From the NCBI GenBank assembly GCA_024346835.1, contig AP024866.1:2666001-2730000 (forward strand): a stretch of DNA of 64,000 nt, in the 5' to 3' direction. A program made the position numbers and the translations under genes. A model generated the notes under the pieces. That model saw only the letters and a list, made by a program, of their open reading frames with translations, was not told where the DNA came from and did not search any database. Source of the DNA: Vibrio comitans. GTDB taxonomy: Bacteria > Pseudomonadota > Gammaproteobacteria > Enterobacterales > Vibrionaceae. Positions 19,754 through 30,540 of this stretch are shown one piece after another (the stretch's first letter is position 1; every line of letters starts with the position of its first letter).

Positions 19754-20403
19754 TGGTTGTTGTCCTGGTTCTGAACCTTGGTATTTATCATTCCAGATGC
19801 GATGACACTTAGGTTGTGATGTAGCATCTCTTCTAGAAAAGTCGGGGTGAGTTCAATTTGATGCTTTTCCAATATTGCCGGTGGTGAGATGAAGGGAAAC
19901 ATCAGCATACTAATAAAAGTCAGCTTGCATTTCTTAACATCCAGGTCCGAACGGAATACATCTTGTTTGCCTTGAGTAAAGAGCAGATCACTATCAAGCG
20001 CACCTACCAGTTGATCAAACAGCTTTTCCGTCACTTGGCGCTGAACCTCTGAGGACGGTTGCATCATGATACGCACAAGCATACGAGGAAACTCGGGGTC
20101 CTTACTCATAACTAAATAATGGGTACGCATGATGGTCTCTAAAGATTGCGAGCTTGGACTTTGTTTATGCTTACGCATGCTGTCGAGTATCGGTGTCATT
20201 ACAGAGGTTATCATGGCTTCAAAAAGCCCTTCTTTATTGCCAAAGTAGTAACGAATCATGGCCGAGTTAACTCCCGCCTTTTCTGCAATCAGGCGCGTTG
20301 AAACTTTTTCATAGGGCATACTGCTGAACAACAATTTGGCGCTTCGGATAAGACACTCTCTCGCCTCGGTTTTTTCAGCTGGCCTCCCTGCCTTTCTCGA
20401 CAT
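19750..20403 (-). CDS. TetR-family repressor of the RND operon
   Basis: 217 residues. The N-terminal helix-turn-helix (RLIAEKAGVNSAMIRYYFGNKEGLFEAMI, about residues 35-66) is typical TetR, and the C-terminal part is a helical ligand-binding and dimerisation domain. As first gene of the tetR-adaptor-permease operon it probably represses its own promoter until a pump substrate binds. Two inverted repeats just upstream (20422-20443 and 20474-20508) are the natural operators. GGGAG precedes ATG 20403. Confidence 0.9.
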   Translation of the reverse strand: MSRKAGRPAEKTEARECLIRSAKLLFSSMPYEKVSTRLIAEKAGVNSAMIRYYFGNKEGLFEAMITSVMTPILDSMRKHKQSPSSQSLETIMRTHYLVMSKDPEFPRMLVRIMMQPSSEVQRQVTEKLFDQLVGALDSDLLFTQGKQDVFRSDLDVKKCKLTFISMLMFPFISPPAILEKHQIELTPTFLEEMLHHNLSVIASGMINTKVQNQDNNQ

Positions 20404-20421
20404 CTAACTCCCACCACCCAT

Positions 20422-20508
20422 TAATTACTCAATTGATTAATTATAGTGACGTAAAACCGAAATAGAGAGGAGTTAAATTAATCAAAAACGCCGAAAGTGA
20501 TTAATTTA
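20422..20508 (-). promoter_or_regulatory. Candidate TetR operators upstream of the efflux operon
   Basis: Two inverted repeats share the core TGATTAATT. The first (20422-20443) is centred on CAATTG with one mismatch, 19 bases before the tetR ATG. The second has perfect 11-base arms TAAATTAATCA (20474-20484) and TGATTAATTTA (20498-20508). A further half-site TTAATCAA is at 20511-20518. Operator size and place fit TetR autoregulation; binding is inferred. Confidence 0.6.
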
Positions 20509-20602
20509 GCTTAATCAACGCGTTAAGGGCGGAATAGAGTCGGAAAGTTTTACCTGTAAATCTAATTTTGAAGAAATGTTGAAGATTTATTCCACTTAAC
20601 CC

Positions 20603-20632
20603 TTGACGCTTGCAGGGGAATTGCGGTACTAA
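20603..20632 (+). promoter_or_regulatory. Probable leu operon promoter
   Basis: TTGACG (20603-20608) and TACTAA (20627-20632) are spaced by 18 bases and lie 35 bases before the leader peptide ATG. The position is right for transcription of leuL-leuABCD; the -10 match is modest. Confidence 0.5.
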
Positions 20633-20666
20633 TTTGTTAACTTAATTGGTGGATTGTTTTTCTATT

Positions 20667-20717
20667 ATGAAATTTGGTGTTTCAACTTCTCTACTGCTCC
20701 TCCTGATCGTGACTTAA
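20667..20717 (+). CDS. leuL: leu operon leader peptide
   Basis: A 16-residue open frame encoding MKFGVSTSLLLLLIVT, with five leucine codons in a row (CTA CTG CTC CTC CTG). It is followed by a hairpin set ending in a factor-independent terminator before leuA. This is the classical design of leucine attenuation: when charged tRNA-Leu is scarce, the ribosome stalls on the Leu run and frees the antiterminator. The Leu run and the terminator are both read directly from the sequence. Confidence 0.92.
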   Translation: MKFGVSTSLLLLLIVT

Positions 20718-20790
20718 ACACGCGGGTTGCTAGTGGGCGAAAAACACCACCAAGATTTATAAAACCCGCAACTAGAATGCGGGTTTTTTT
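20708..20790 (+). terminator. leu operon attenuator
   Basis: Terminator: AAACCCGCA (20762-20770) pairs with TGCGGGTTT (20778-20786), then T residues to 20790. Antiterminator: GCGGGTT (20722-20728) can instead pair with AACCCGC (20763-20769). A pause-type hairpin CGTG/CACG (20708-20711 and 20719-20722) overlaps the leader stop and competes for the antiterminator strand. All three pairings fit standard attenuation logic. Confidence 0.88.
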
Positions 20791-20831
20791 ATGCTGAAAT
20801 TTAATCACAACGCTGGAAAAAGGATGCCAAC

Positions 20832-22382
20832 ATGAGCGATAAGGTCATTGTCTTTGACACCACACTACGAGATGGCGAGCAGGCACTTTCTGCTAGCTTA
20901 ACAGTCAAAGAGAAACTACAGATTGCCTATGCACTCGAGCGCTTGGGTGTGGACGTTATTGAAGCTGGCTTCCCTATTTCCTCTCCAGGTGATTTTGAGT
21001 CAGTACAAACTATTGCTAAACACATCAAAAATAGCCGTATCTGTGCGCTGTCTCGTGCAGTAGCAAAAGATATCGACGCTGCAGCAGAGGCGCTAAAGGT
21101 TGCGGACCAGTTCCGTATTCATACCTTCATCTCTACTTCAACCATTCATGTTCAAGACAAGCTTCGCCGTAGCTACGATGATGTCATTGAAATGGGTGTA
21201 AATGCGGTAAAACACGCACGTAAATACACTGATGACGTTGAGTTCTCTTGTGAAGATGCAGGCCGTACACCTATCGATAACCTATGCCGTATGGTGGAAT
21301 CGGCTATCAATGCCGGTGCCAACACCATCAACATCCCCGATACTGTGGGCTACACAGTGCCGAATGAGTTTGGCGGCATCATCGAAACTCTATTTAATCG
21401 CGTTCCGAACATTGATAAAGCCATTATCTCGGTGCACTGCCACGATGATCTAGGCATGTCTGTGGCAAACTCAATTGCCGCAGTACAAGCAGGTGCTCGT
21501 CAGATTGAAGGCACCATCAACGGTATCGGCGAACGTGCGGGTAACTGCTCATTGGAAGAAATTGCAATGATCATCAAGACTCGTGAAAGCTTCCTTGGTG
21601 TTCAAACCAACCTTAAACACGATGAAATTCACCGTACCAGCAAGCTGGTTTCTCAGCTTTGTAATATGCCAGTACAAGCAAACAAAGCGATTGTGGGCGC
21701 AAATGCCTTCAGTCACTCCTCTGGCATCCACCAAGATGGCATGCTTAAGAACAAGAACACCTACGAGATCATGACTCCTGAGTCTATCGGCCTTAAAAAC
21801 CAAGCGTTAAATCTGACCAGTCGCTCTGGCCGCGCTGCCGTGAAGAGTCATATGGATAGCATGGGGTATAAAGAGGAAGAGTATAACCTTGATACCTTGT
21901 ACGCTGATTTCTTGAAATTGGCCGACCGCAAAGGTCAGGTATTCGACTACGACCTTGAAGCATTGATGCACTTTGCAAACCTTCGTGACGAGGATGACTT
22001 CTTCAAGCTTAACTACTTAAGTGTTCAGTCTGGTAGTGTAATGGCAACCACTAGCATCAAATTGCAGTGTGGCGATGAAGAAAAATGCGAAGCCGCTGTG
22101 GGCAACGGCCCTGTTGATGCTCTTTACCAATGTATTTACCGCTTAACTGGTTACGAAATTGATCTAGATAAGTTCCACCTTACTGCAAAAGGTGAAGGCG
22201 AAGATGGCCTAGGCCAGGCGGATATAATTGCCAACTATAAAGGGCGCAAATATCACGGCACAGGTCTAGCTACCGATATTGTAGAAGCGTCGGGGCAAGC
22301 ACTACTTCATGTAATTAATAGCATTCATCGTGCCGATCAAATCGAAGTGATGAAGCAAAAGAGAAACACAGCAACCGTTTAA
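20832..22382 (+). CDS. leuA: 2-isopropylmalate synthase
   Basis: 516 residues. It condenses acetyl-CoA with 2-oxoisovalerate, the first committed step of leucine synthesis. The metal-binding motif DTTLRDGEQ begins at residue 9, HCHDDLGM provides metal-binding histidines, and GIGERAGN is the other family signature. The C-terminal about 120 residues form the LeuA dimer/regulatory domain for leucine feedback. AAGGA 8-9 bases before ATG 20832 supports the start. It is first in leuABCD, controlled by the upstream attenuator. Confidence 0.97.
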   Translation: MSDKVIVFDTTLRDGEQALSASLTVKEKLQIAYALERLGVDVIEAGFPISSPGDFESVQTIAKHIKNSRICALSRAVAKDIDAAAEALKVADQFRIHTFISTSTIHVQDKLRRSYDDVIEMGVNAVKHARKYTDDVEFSCEDAGRTPIDNLCRMVESAINAGANTINIPDTVGYTVPNEFGGIIETLFNRVPNIDKAIISVHCHDDLGMSVANSIAAVQAGARQIEGTINGIGERAGNCSLEEIAMIIKTRESFLGVQTNLKHDEIHRTSKLVSQLCNMPVQANKAIVGANAFSHSSGIHQDGMLKNKNTYEIMTPESIGLKNQALNLTSRSGRAAVKSHMDSMGYKEEEYNLDTLYADFLKLADRKGQVFDYDLEALMHFANLRDEDDFFKLNYLSVQSGSVMATTSIKLQCGDEEKCEAAVGNGPVDALYQCIYRLTGYEIDLDKFHLTAKGEGEDGLGQADIIANYKGRKYHGTGLATDIVEASGQALLHVINSIHRADQIEVMKQKRNTATV

Positions 22383-23543
<1,161 letters not shown>

Positions 23544-23593
23544 AATGGATTAGTTTGCTTCGCATTCATTTGCGAAGCAAAAAGGAAAGAATA

Positions 23594-25000
23594 ATGGCTA
23601 AAACCTTATACGAAAAAATCTACGATGCGCATATTGCAGTAGAAGCTGAGGGTGAAAACCCTATCTTGTACATTGACCGCCACCTAGTTCATGAAGTGAC
23701 CTCACCACAAGCGTTTGATGGTCTGCGTGAAAAAGGGCGTCGCGTACGTCAAACCAGCAAAACCTTCGCCACTATGGATCACAACGTATCCACCACCACC
23801 AAAGACATCAATGCCTCTGGTGAAATGGCTCGTATCCAAATGGAAACATTGTCTCGCAACTGTGCTGAGTTCGGTGTTCGCCTTTATGACTTGAATCATA
23901 AGTATCAAGGCATTGTGCACGTTATGGGCCCAGAGCTTGGTATTACTCTTCCAGGCATGACCATTGTTTGTGGTGATTCTCATACCGCAACTCACGGCGC
24001 ATTTGGCTCTATCGCGTTTGGTATCGGTACCTCTGAAGTTGAACACGTACTTGCTACTCAAACTCTAAAACAATCTCGTGCTAAAACCATGAAGATTGAG
24101 GTTAAGGGTAAGGTTGCAGAGGGTATTACCGCCAAAGACATCGTACTTGCTATTATCGGTAAGACGACCGCTGCCGGTGGTACTGGCTATGTGGTTGAAT
24201 TCTGTGGTGAAGCCATTACTGATCTGTCGATGGAAGGTCGTATGACAGTATGTAATATGGCGATTGAGCTAGGCGCGAAAGCTGGCCTAGTCGCTCCAGA
24301 CCAAACCACCTTCGAATACATCAAGGGACGTAAGTTTGCACCAACAGGCAGTGACTGGGATGAGGCGGTTGCTTACTGGTCAAGCCTAAAATCTGATGAT
24401 GACGCTGAGTTTGACGCTGTAGTGACACTGGATGCGACAGAGATCAAACCTCAAGTAACATGGGGAACAAACCCAGGTCAGGTTATCTCTGTTGATACAC
24501 CAATTCCTAACCCAACAAGCTTCAGCGACCCTGTAGAGAAAGCCTCTGCGGAAAAAGCATTAGCTTACATGGGACTAGAAGCAGGTAAGTCGCTTTCTGA
24601 ATACCCTGTCGATAAAGTGTTTGTGGGCTCTTGCACCAACTCTCGAATTGAAGACATGCGCGCAGCAGCAAAAGTTGCCCAGGGTCGTCAAGTAGCGAGC
24701 CACGTTCAAGCGCTTATCGTTCCGGGCTCTGAGCAAGTAAAAGCGCAAGCAGAAGCAGAGGGTCTAGATAAAATCTTTATCGAGGCAGGCTTTGAGTGGC
24801 GCCTACCAGGTTGCTCTATGTGTCTAGCAATGAATAACGACCGCTTGGGTCCAAAAGAGCGCTGTGCCTCTACCAGTAACCGTAACTTTGAGGGACGCCA
24901 AGGCCGTGAAGGTCGTACGCATCTAGTTAGCCCGGCAATGGCAGCGGCAGCAGCAATCGCTGGTCATTTTGTTGATATTCGCACTTTTGAACAGCAGTAA
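23594..25000 (+). CDS. leuC: 3-isopropylmalate dehydratase large subunit
   Basis: 468 residues. With LeuD it isomerises 2- to 3-isopropylmalate. The three cysteines that hold the [4Fe-4S] cluster are C347 (GSCTNSR), C407 and C410 (PGCSMCLA), the same numbering as E. coli Leu[13 protein letters not shown] is the other aconitase-family signature. AAAGGAAAG upstream of ATG 23594 supports the start; the frame is open back to 23555 but that start is not supported. Confidence 0.97.
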   Translation: MAKTLYEKIYDAHIAVEAEGENPILYIDRHLVHEVTSPQAFDGLREKGRRVRQTSKTFATMDHNVSTTTKDINASGEMARIQMETLSRNCAEFGVRLYDLNHKYQGIVHVMGPELGITLPGMTIVCGDSHTATHGAFGSIAFGIGTSEVEHVLATQTLKQSRAKTMKIEVKGKVAEGITAKDIVLAIIGKTTAAGGTGYVVEFCGEAITDLSMEGRMTVCNMAIELGAKAGLVAPDQTTFEYIKGRKFAPTGSDWDEAVAYWSSLKSDDDAEFDAVVTLDATEIKPQVTWGTNPGQVISVDTPIPNPTSFSDPVEKASAEKALAYMGLEAGKSLSEYPVDKVFVGSCTNSRIEDMRAAAKVAQGRQVASHVQALIVPGSEQVKAQAEAEGLDKIFIEAGFEWRLPGCSMCLAMNNDRLGPKERCASTSNRNFEGRQGREGRTHLVSPAMAAAAAIAGHFVDIRTFEQQ

Positions 25001-25011
25001 GAGGAAATAAC

Positions 25012-25614
25012 ATGTCAGGTTTTAAACAACATACAGGCTTAGTCGTTCCTCTTGATGCTGCGAATGTGGACACAGATGCCATCATTCCAAAGCAGTTTCT
25101 GCAAAAGGTAACGCGCACAGGTTTTGGTCAGCACTTGTTCCACGATTGGCGCTTCTTAGATGATGCAGGTCAGCAAGCAAACCCAGAGTTTGTAATGAAT
25201 GAGCCTCGCTACAAGGGCGCAAGTATCCTACTAGCGCGCGAGAACTTTGGTTGTGGCTCATCACGTGAACACGCACCTTGGGCACTCGCTGACTACGGCA
25301 TTCAAGTGATGATCGCACCAAGTTTTGCCGATATTTTCTATGGCAACTCCATCAACAATCAGATGGTTCCAGTGCGCCTTACAGAACAAGAAGTCGATGA
25401 AATTTTCACCTTTGTTGAAGCAAACGAAGGTGCTGAAGTGACGGTAGACTTAGAAGCGATGCTAGTGACCGCCAATGGCAAACAGTACAGCTTTGAAATT
25501 GATGAGTTTCGTCGCCACTGCCTACTCAATGGCTTAGATAACATTGGTTTGACGCTGCAGCACGCTGAAAAAATTACTGAATATGAGAACAATATCCCTG
25601 CATTTATGCGTTAA
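25012..25614 (+). CDS. leuD: 3-isopropylmalate dehydratase small subunit
   Basis: 200 residues, the swivelling domain that completes isopropylmalate isomerase with LeuC. The signature [13 protein letters not shown] (about residues 79-91) is intact. It follows leuC by 11 bases with AGAGGAA as ribosome site and ends the operon before a hairpin terminator. Confidence 0.97.
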   Translation: MSGFKQHTGLVVPLDAANVDTDAIIPKQFLQKVTRTGFGQHLFHDWRFLDDAGQQANPEFVMNEPRYKGASILLARENFGCGSSREHAPWALADYGIQVMIAPSFADIFYGNSINNQMVPVRLTEQEVDEIFTFVEANEGAEVTVDLEAMLVTANGKQYSFEIDEFRRHCLLNGLDNIGLTLQHAEKITEYENNIPAFMR

Positions 25615-25645
25615 GCATAATTTGTTGAAATAGAGTTCCCAATTG

Positions 25646-25675
25646 AAAGGTCTTGTTGATACAAGGCCTTTTTTA
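25646..25675 (+). terminator. Terminator of leuABCD
   Basis: AAAGGTCTTGT pairs with ACAAGGCCTTT (one G-T pair) around a four-base loop, followed by TTTT. It begins 31 bases after the leuD stop. Confidence 0.88.
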
Positions 25676-25700
25676 TTTCTTATACCAAATGGAGAAAGAC

Positions 25701-26480
25701 ATGTACAAGGTATGGATATTGATTCTCACGCTGTTCTCATTTAACGCCTTTAGCGCACCAAAATCTGAACCATGGCCATTTTGGGATAAACATACCCAGA
25801 GCACACAAAGCATCGACCACAGTCAATGGCAGACTCTGTTAGACACTTATTTAGTTGAACGTGGTGAAAATACTTTGTTTCGTTATGCCTCAGTTACAAG
25901 CACAGACAAGCAAACCCTCAAGACCTACATCTCATCCTTAGCCAAGATCGACCCTCGCCAATACTCTCAAGCAGAGCAATACGCGTATTGGGTTAACCTT
26001 TACAATGCCTTGACTGTCGATCTTATTCTCGATAACTACCCAGTAAAATCTATCACCAAACTAGGCGGATTATTTAGCTTTGGACCTTGGGGAAATGAGA
26101 TTATTGAAGTGGCGGGAAAACCATTGAGTCTCAACGATATTGAGCATCGAATTTTGCGCCCAATTTGGCAAGACCCTCGCACTCACTATGCCGTTAATTG
26201 TGCCAGTCTAGGTTGTCCTAACCTTCAAGCACAGGCGTTTACCGCAGAAAATACCGAGCAATTGCTAGAGCAAAGTGCACAAGCCTTTGTGAATAGTGAT
26301 AAGGGCGCCAAACTAAGCAATAGTAAGCTTCAGCTTTCGTCAATCTATGACTGGTTTGCCGTGGATTTTGATGGAGAGCAAGGAGTAATTAAACACCTCG
26401 CAAAGTATCGCTCCGATCTCACAGGCTTTAAAGGGAAAGTGAGTTTTGATTACGACTGGAAACTTAACAAAGCCGACTAA
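25701..26480 (+). CDS. DUF547 secreted protein
   Basis: 259 residues with a signal peptide MYKVWILILTLFSFNAFSA. ATG 25701 is chosen because GGAG lies 6 bases upstream; a frame open from 25653 overlaps the leu terminator and is not credible. The body carries the DUF547 core: an aromatic YWVNLYNALTVDLIL segment and the conserved HYAVNCASLGCPNL (His, two Cys). The family's biochemical role is not established. It ends convergently with, and overlaps by 4 bases, the DUF924 gene. Confidence 0.88.
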   Translation: MYKVWILILTLFSFNAFSAPKSEPWPFWDKHTQSTQSIDHSQWQTLLDTYLVERGENTLFRYASVTSTDKQTLKTYISSLAKIDPRQYSQAEQYAYWVNLYNALTVDLILDNYPVKSITKLGGLFSFGPWGNEIIEVAGKPLSLNDIEHRILRPIWQDPRTHYAVNCASLGCPNLQAQAFTAENTEQLLEQSAQAFVNSDKGAKLSNSKLQLSSIYDWFAVDFDGEQGVIKHLAKYRSDLTGFKGKVSFDYDWKLNKAD

Positions 26481-27022
26481 AAGCTTGAGCCTGGCTGAGT
26501 GAGGAACTCAATTTCCTCATTGCTACTTTGCCTACCTAACGCTTTGTTTCTATGAGGGTAGCGGCCATACTTCTCTATGATCGCGGTATGCTTGAGATGA
26601 AACTCGACATTTTGAGTTAAACCGCTTTGAGTAAATAATCGCAGTCCATATTCGTGAATAAGCAACGACTCACTGTGCATGTACGGCATGTAAACAAAGC
26701 TACGTTGTTGTGGAGGGAGTTTAGAGTCAACTTTCAGCGAAACGGCTTCTTGCGCTAGCGCAAGGGCTAAAGGATCACTGGCAAACGCTAGAGGTGAATC
26801 TCTAAATAGATTACGAGAAAACTGATCTAATACGATGATTTCGGCCAATCTCCCCTGTGGAGATTGGCGCCATTCGAACATCTCGCATTGACAGGCTTTG
26901 CTATGTAATTCACCAAATCGCTGTTTAATCTGTTGATCTAGCTCAGCACTAGAACGAAACCAATCACTTGGCTGTAACTCTTCGAACCAAAAGCTCAACA
27001 CATCATCATAACTTGGTGCCAT
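26477..27022 (-). CDS. DUF924 family protein
   Basis: 181 residues, all-helical in character. The family signature IVLDQFSRNLFRDSPLAFASDPLALALA lies at about residues 62-90. Function is unknown; the fold is TPR-like in relatives. It lies 9 bases downstream of djlA on the same strand with AAGGG before its ATG, so the two are probably co-transcribed. The stop overlaps the convergent DUF547 gene. Confidence 0.88.
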   Translation of the reverse strand: MAPSYDDVLSFWFEELQPSDWFRSSAELDQQIKQRFGELHSKACQCEMFEWRQSPQGRLAEIIVLDQFSRNLFRDSPLAFASDPLALALAQEAVSLKVDSKLPPQQRSFVYMPYMHSESLLIHEYGLRLFTQSGLTQNVEFHLKHTAIIEKYGRYPHRNKALGRQSSNEEIEFLTQPGSSF

Positions 27023-27031
27023 AGAATACCC

Positions 27032-27877
27032 TTACTTAAAGCCTCGCTCTTTCTTTACTACATCATAGGCATTCTGAATCTCTTGCGCCTTTTCTTTTGC
27101 TACTTCAAGCATTTCTGGCGGCAAACCTTTTGCTGACAATTTATCTGGATGATGCTCATTCATTAGCTTGCGATAAGCACGCTTAATCTCTTTGGGTTCA
27201 GCCGAAGCTTCTACGCCAAGGATTTCATATGCGGCAGCAATCTGATCTTGAGTCGTGGCTTGCTGCTGATAGCCTCCTCCAGAGTACTGTCCGCCATATC
27301 CACCGCTTTGTTGAAACCGATAAGCCGCTTCTTGCATTTTAAGTCGGCGCTCAAGTTGCGCGGCACTAAAGCCCAAGACTTCAGCCACAATATGCAGTAC
27401 ATCACGCTCGTTAGGGTGAATACTTCCATCGGCAAAGGCTGCAGAAATCTGAAGTTCAAGGAAGAACTGCATCAAGTCATGCCTACGCCCGCTCACTTCT
27501 CGAACGCGACCTAGCACTTCTCTCAATGGAAAAGATGGTGACTTACCTTCACGAAATGCTTCTTGAGCAATGCGTCTCTGATTTTCATCCAGATTCATGC
27601 GTTGCATCATGATACTTGCAAGCTGAATCTCGCTCTCAGTTACCTGCCCTTTTGCCTTTGCGACATGGCCCATGACCGAAAACGCAGCTTTAAAGAACTC
27701 TACTTGCTGCGCTGGATTAACGGTTCTCTGATATCCAGAAAAACCGCCCTGACGGGCTTGATTGATCGCTTTTGCGCGATCAAAACGGTGTCCAATATAC
27801 AATCCGATGAATGCGCCAATAGGCCCACCAAACAGAAAACCAAAAAATGCGCCTAAAATTTTGCCAAAAAAATACAT
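27032..27877 (-). CDS. djlA: Membrane-anchored DnaJ-like co-chaperone DjlA
   Basis: 281 residues. An N-terminal membrane segment rich in Gly and Phe (about 5-27) is the DjlA anchor and dimerisation helix. The middle is a TerB-like helical domain, then a Gly/Gln-rich linker. The C-terminal J domain has its catalytic HPD at 243-245. It stimulates DnaK from the inner membrane and is linked to envelope stress signalling in E. coli. Its place divergent from lptD is conserved in gammaproteobacteria. Confidence 0.95.
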   Translation of the reverse strand: MYFFGKILGAFFGFLFGGPIGAFIGLYIGHRFDRAKAINQARQGGFSGYQRTVNPAQQVEFFKAAFSVMGHVAKAKGQVTESEIQLASIMMQRMNLDENQRRIAQEAFREGKSPSFPLREVLGRVREVSGRRHDLMQFFLELQISAAFADGSIHPNERDVLHIVAEVLGFSAAQLERRLKMQEAAYRFQQSGGYGGQYSGGGYQQQATTQDQIAAAYEILGVEASAEPKEIKRAYRKLMNEHHPDKLSAKGLPPEMLEVAKEKAQEIQNAYDVVKKERGFK

Positions 27878-28027
27878 GCTTTTTTCTCAATCTACTAATT
27901 TTTATAGAGTAATGTGCTCTTTTAGTGCCTGACGCTCCAAATTCTATTATCATAAGGAACATTCGACCAAGTAAACGGTCAATTACAGTCTACGGACTTA
28001 TTCATCATCAAGGAAGTTTCTAATTCG

Positions 28028-30487
28028 ATGTCAAAATTTCCCCGCACCTGGCTCGCTCTTTCTATAACCACAGCGTTGTGCGTTACAAATGCGCAGGCAG
28101 AAACTAGTGTGCAGGAGAACTCACCAGAAGATCAAGGCTCACTTTCACAAGTTGATCTTAGCGACTCCCAAACAGAACTCACTGATAATTCAACTGCAGA
28201 GGAAAATGCAGAGCCGGCAGCTGAGCTGACGGCCATCGTTTCTGCGGCTGAAGACCAGACCTTTGACCTCACCTCGCAATGTCTTATTCCTGAACAATCC
28301 GAGGAAGAAGAGGAGCAGCCAACTCATGTAGAGGCTGATTCTCTCGATGGTATCAACGGTCAAGAAGCCACCTACCGAGGCAATGTAAAGGTTACCCAGG
28401 GAACCAAGCGTGTAAATGCTGATACCGTAACCCTATATCAAGCTGAAAATACCATAGTGGCAAAAGGCAACGTGGAAATGTCAGACGGTCAAATCAAGAC
28501 CGTATCAGAAACAGCAACCACTAACCTCGACACAGATGTAACGACACTAGAAATGGCAAACTATAATTTGCTCTGTCAAAACGGACGTGGCGATGCCAAG
28601 GTTATTCGCGTTGAAGGAAAGCTCTACTACGAATTAGAAGATGGCTCTATCACCTCTTGTCCAGAAGATGATAATTCATGGCGCTTAGTCTCTTCATCTA
28701 TCGAGATTGATCAAGAGGCAGAAGAAGCCACCTTGTATCACCCTCGTTTTGAAATTCAAAACATCCCAGTTTTTTACTCGCCTTGGCTGACTGTACCTAT
28801 CGGTGACACACGTAAAACAGGTTTTCTATACCCAACTGTCGCTTATGGTACAAGTGATGGTTTTGAGCTTGAAATCCCTGTTTATTGGAACCTTGCACCC
28901 AACTACGATTTAGAAACCACGTTTAAATACATGTCTGAACGAGGTATGCAGACAGACGGAACATTTAGATATTTAAGTGGCTGGGGCCGTGGCCAAATTG
29001 AAGGCCAGTACCTAGCGGATGATCAGAAGTATCCAGAACTTGGCGATCGCTGGGGCGTTGGCTATACGCACTACGGTGTATTTGACCGCAACTGGAAACT
29101 AGAAGTCGATTACGCCAAAGTCAGCGATATTTACTTCTTTAGGGACGTATCGTCTAGCATTGGTGAGCGTGAAGATGGGCAGTTACTACAACAAGGTAAA
29201 GTGTCCTATCGTAATGACCATTGGGATACGAGCTTGTTGGTTCGTGACTTCCAATTGCTATCAACCACTACCGACTTGCCCTATCGTATGGTTCCGCAAT
29301 TGAGTGCCAAGTATTTCTATCCGGAGCTTTTGCCATATCTTGATTTTGACATGGTCAGCCATGCAACTCTTTTTGATACGGAAGATGAGCGTAATGCGAA
29401 GCCGGGACAAGCAACAAGACTGCACATAGAGCCCGGACTAACCATCCCACTGACCACTACCTGGGGCAGCTGGGAAACCGAAGGCCGAGTACTCGGCACC
29501 TATTACCATCAAGACCTTGATGGCGTAGACCTCTCTCTAGAAGATACTCAAAACCTAGAGTCAAACGTAGCACGTATTATTCCGGAATTTCGCACTACAG
29601 GTACTCTCTACCTAGAGCGCGGAACCTCTATTATTGATGGTTACACTCAGACATTAGAGCCTAAAGTCCAGTACTTGTACGTACCTTACGAAGATCAAAG
29701 CAACATTTATGATTACGACACCACGCTCATGCAAACTGATTACTACGGCCTGTTCAGGACTCGTAAATACAGTGGCGTCGATAAAATCGCTGCCGCAAAT
29801 CAGATCAGTTATGGTGCCACTACCCGTTTTTACGATTCTAGCTTTAGAGAACGCATGAATCTCTCTTTTGGTCAGATCTACTACCTAAATACCGGTAAAA
29901 CGAGTGAGACTGACCCTGCTGATTCTAACTACTCAGCTTGGGCTATTGAGAGTGACTTTAACTTCAACGACTACCTCTTCTATCATGGTGGCATTCAATA
30001 TGACATCAGTGACTCAGAGGTACAGTTAGCCAACAGTACGATTGAATATCGTCAAGGTGCAGGTTACATCCAGACTAACTATCGTTATGTCACGAGGAGT
30101 TACCTAGATAAAACCGTAGGTGACTCTATCAATTTAGACTCAATCACCACCGACGGTATTTCACAGGTAGGCCTGCTAGGTGGTTACAAACTCAGTAGAA
30201 ATTGGAACTTTAACGCTCAGTATTTCCATGATACTACCGAAAATATTATGCTAGAGGCTTTAGCAAGAGTTACATATACCTCTGATTGTTGGTATGTCGG
30301 CATAACTTACACTGACCAACTTCGTTCATGGCCAGGCGGAGTAGGCACACCTACCCCAGGACCTGAGTACGAAGAAAATATCAGCTTTAATATCGGCATT
30401 ATCGGATTTGGCACTAACTTTGGTACGGATTATGGTGACGGAGGTAACGCTCTGGGTTACGGTCGTCCTTTCTACCTGAATAATTAA
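28028..30487 (+). CDS. lptD: LPS assembly protein LptD
   Basis: 819 residues, slightly longer than the E. coli protein. A signal peptide (cleavage near NAQA, residue 24) precedes an acidic low-complexity stretch (about 26-100), then the LptA-like jelly roll (about 100-215) and the outer-membrane barrel to the C-terminus. It inserts LPS into the outer leaflet with LptE. Mature cysteines are C85, C183, C211 and C754; the adjacent Cys pair near the E. coli C-terminus is here a single Cys (SDCW). It heads lptD-surA-pdxA-rsmA-apaG-apaH. AAGGAAG lies upstream of ATG 28028. Confidence 0.95.
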   Translation: MSKFPRTWLALSITTALCVTNAQAETSVQENSPEDQGSLSQVDLSDSQTELTDNSTAEENAEPAAELTAIVSAAEDQTFDLTSQCLIPEQSEEEEEQPTHVEADSLDGINGQEATYRGNVKVTQGTKRVNADTVTLYQAENTIVAKGNVEMSDGQIKTVSETATTNLDTDVTTLEMANYNLLCQNGRGDAKVIRVEGKLYYELEDGSITSCPEDDNSWRLVSSSIEIDQEAEEATLYHPRFEIQNIPVFYSPWLTVPIGDTRKTGFLYPTVAYGTSDGFELEIPVYWNLAPNYDLETTFKYMSERGMQTDGTFRYLSGWGRGQIEGQYLADDQKYPELGDRWGVGYTHYGVFDRNWKLEVDYAKVSDIYFFRDVSSSIGEREDGQLLQQGKVSYRNDHWDTSLLVRDFQLLSTTTDLPYRMVPQLSAKYFYPELLPYLDFDMVSHATLFDTEDERNAKPGQATRLHIEPGLTIPLTTTWGSWETEGRVLGTYYHQDLDGVDLSLEDTQNLESNVARIIPEFRTTGTLYLERGTSIIDGYTQTLEPKVQYLYVPYEDQSNIYDYDTTLMQTDYYGLFRTRKYSGVDKIAAANQISYGATTRFYDSSFRERMNLSFGQIYYLNTGKTSETDPADSNYSAWAIESDFNFNDYLFYHGGIQYDISDSEVQLANSTIEYRQGAGYIQTNYRYVTRSYLDKTVGDSINLDSITTDGISQVGLLGGYKLSRNWNFNAQYFHDTTENIMLEALARVTYTSDCWYVGITYTDQLRSWPGGVGTPTPGPEYEENISFNIGIIGFGTNFGTDYGDGGNALGYGRPFYLNN

Positions 30488-30540
30488 TTATCTCATTGGC
30501 AACATGCCGATGACCATGAATAAGATGTATTGGAAAAATA

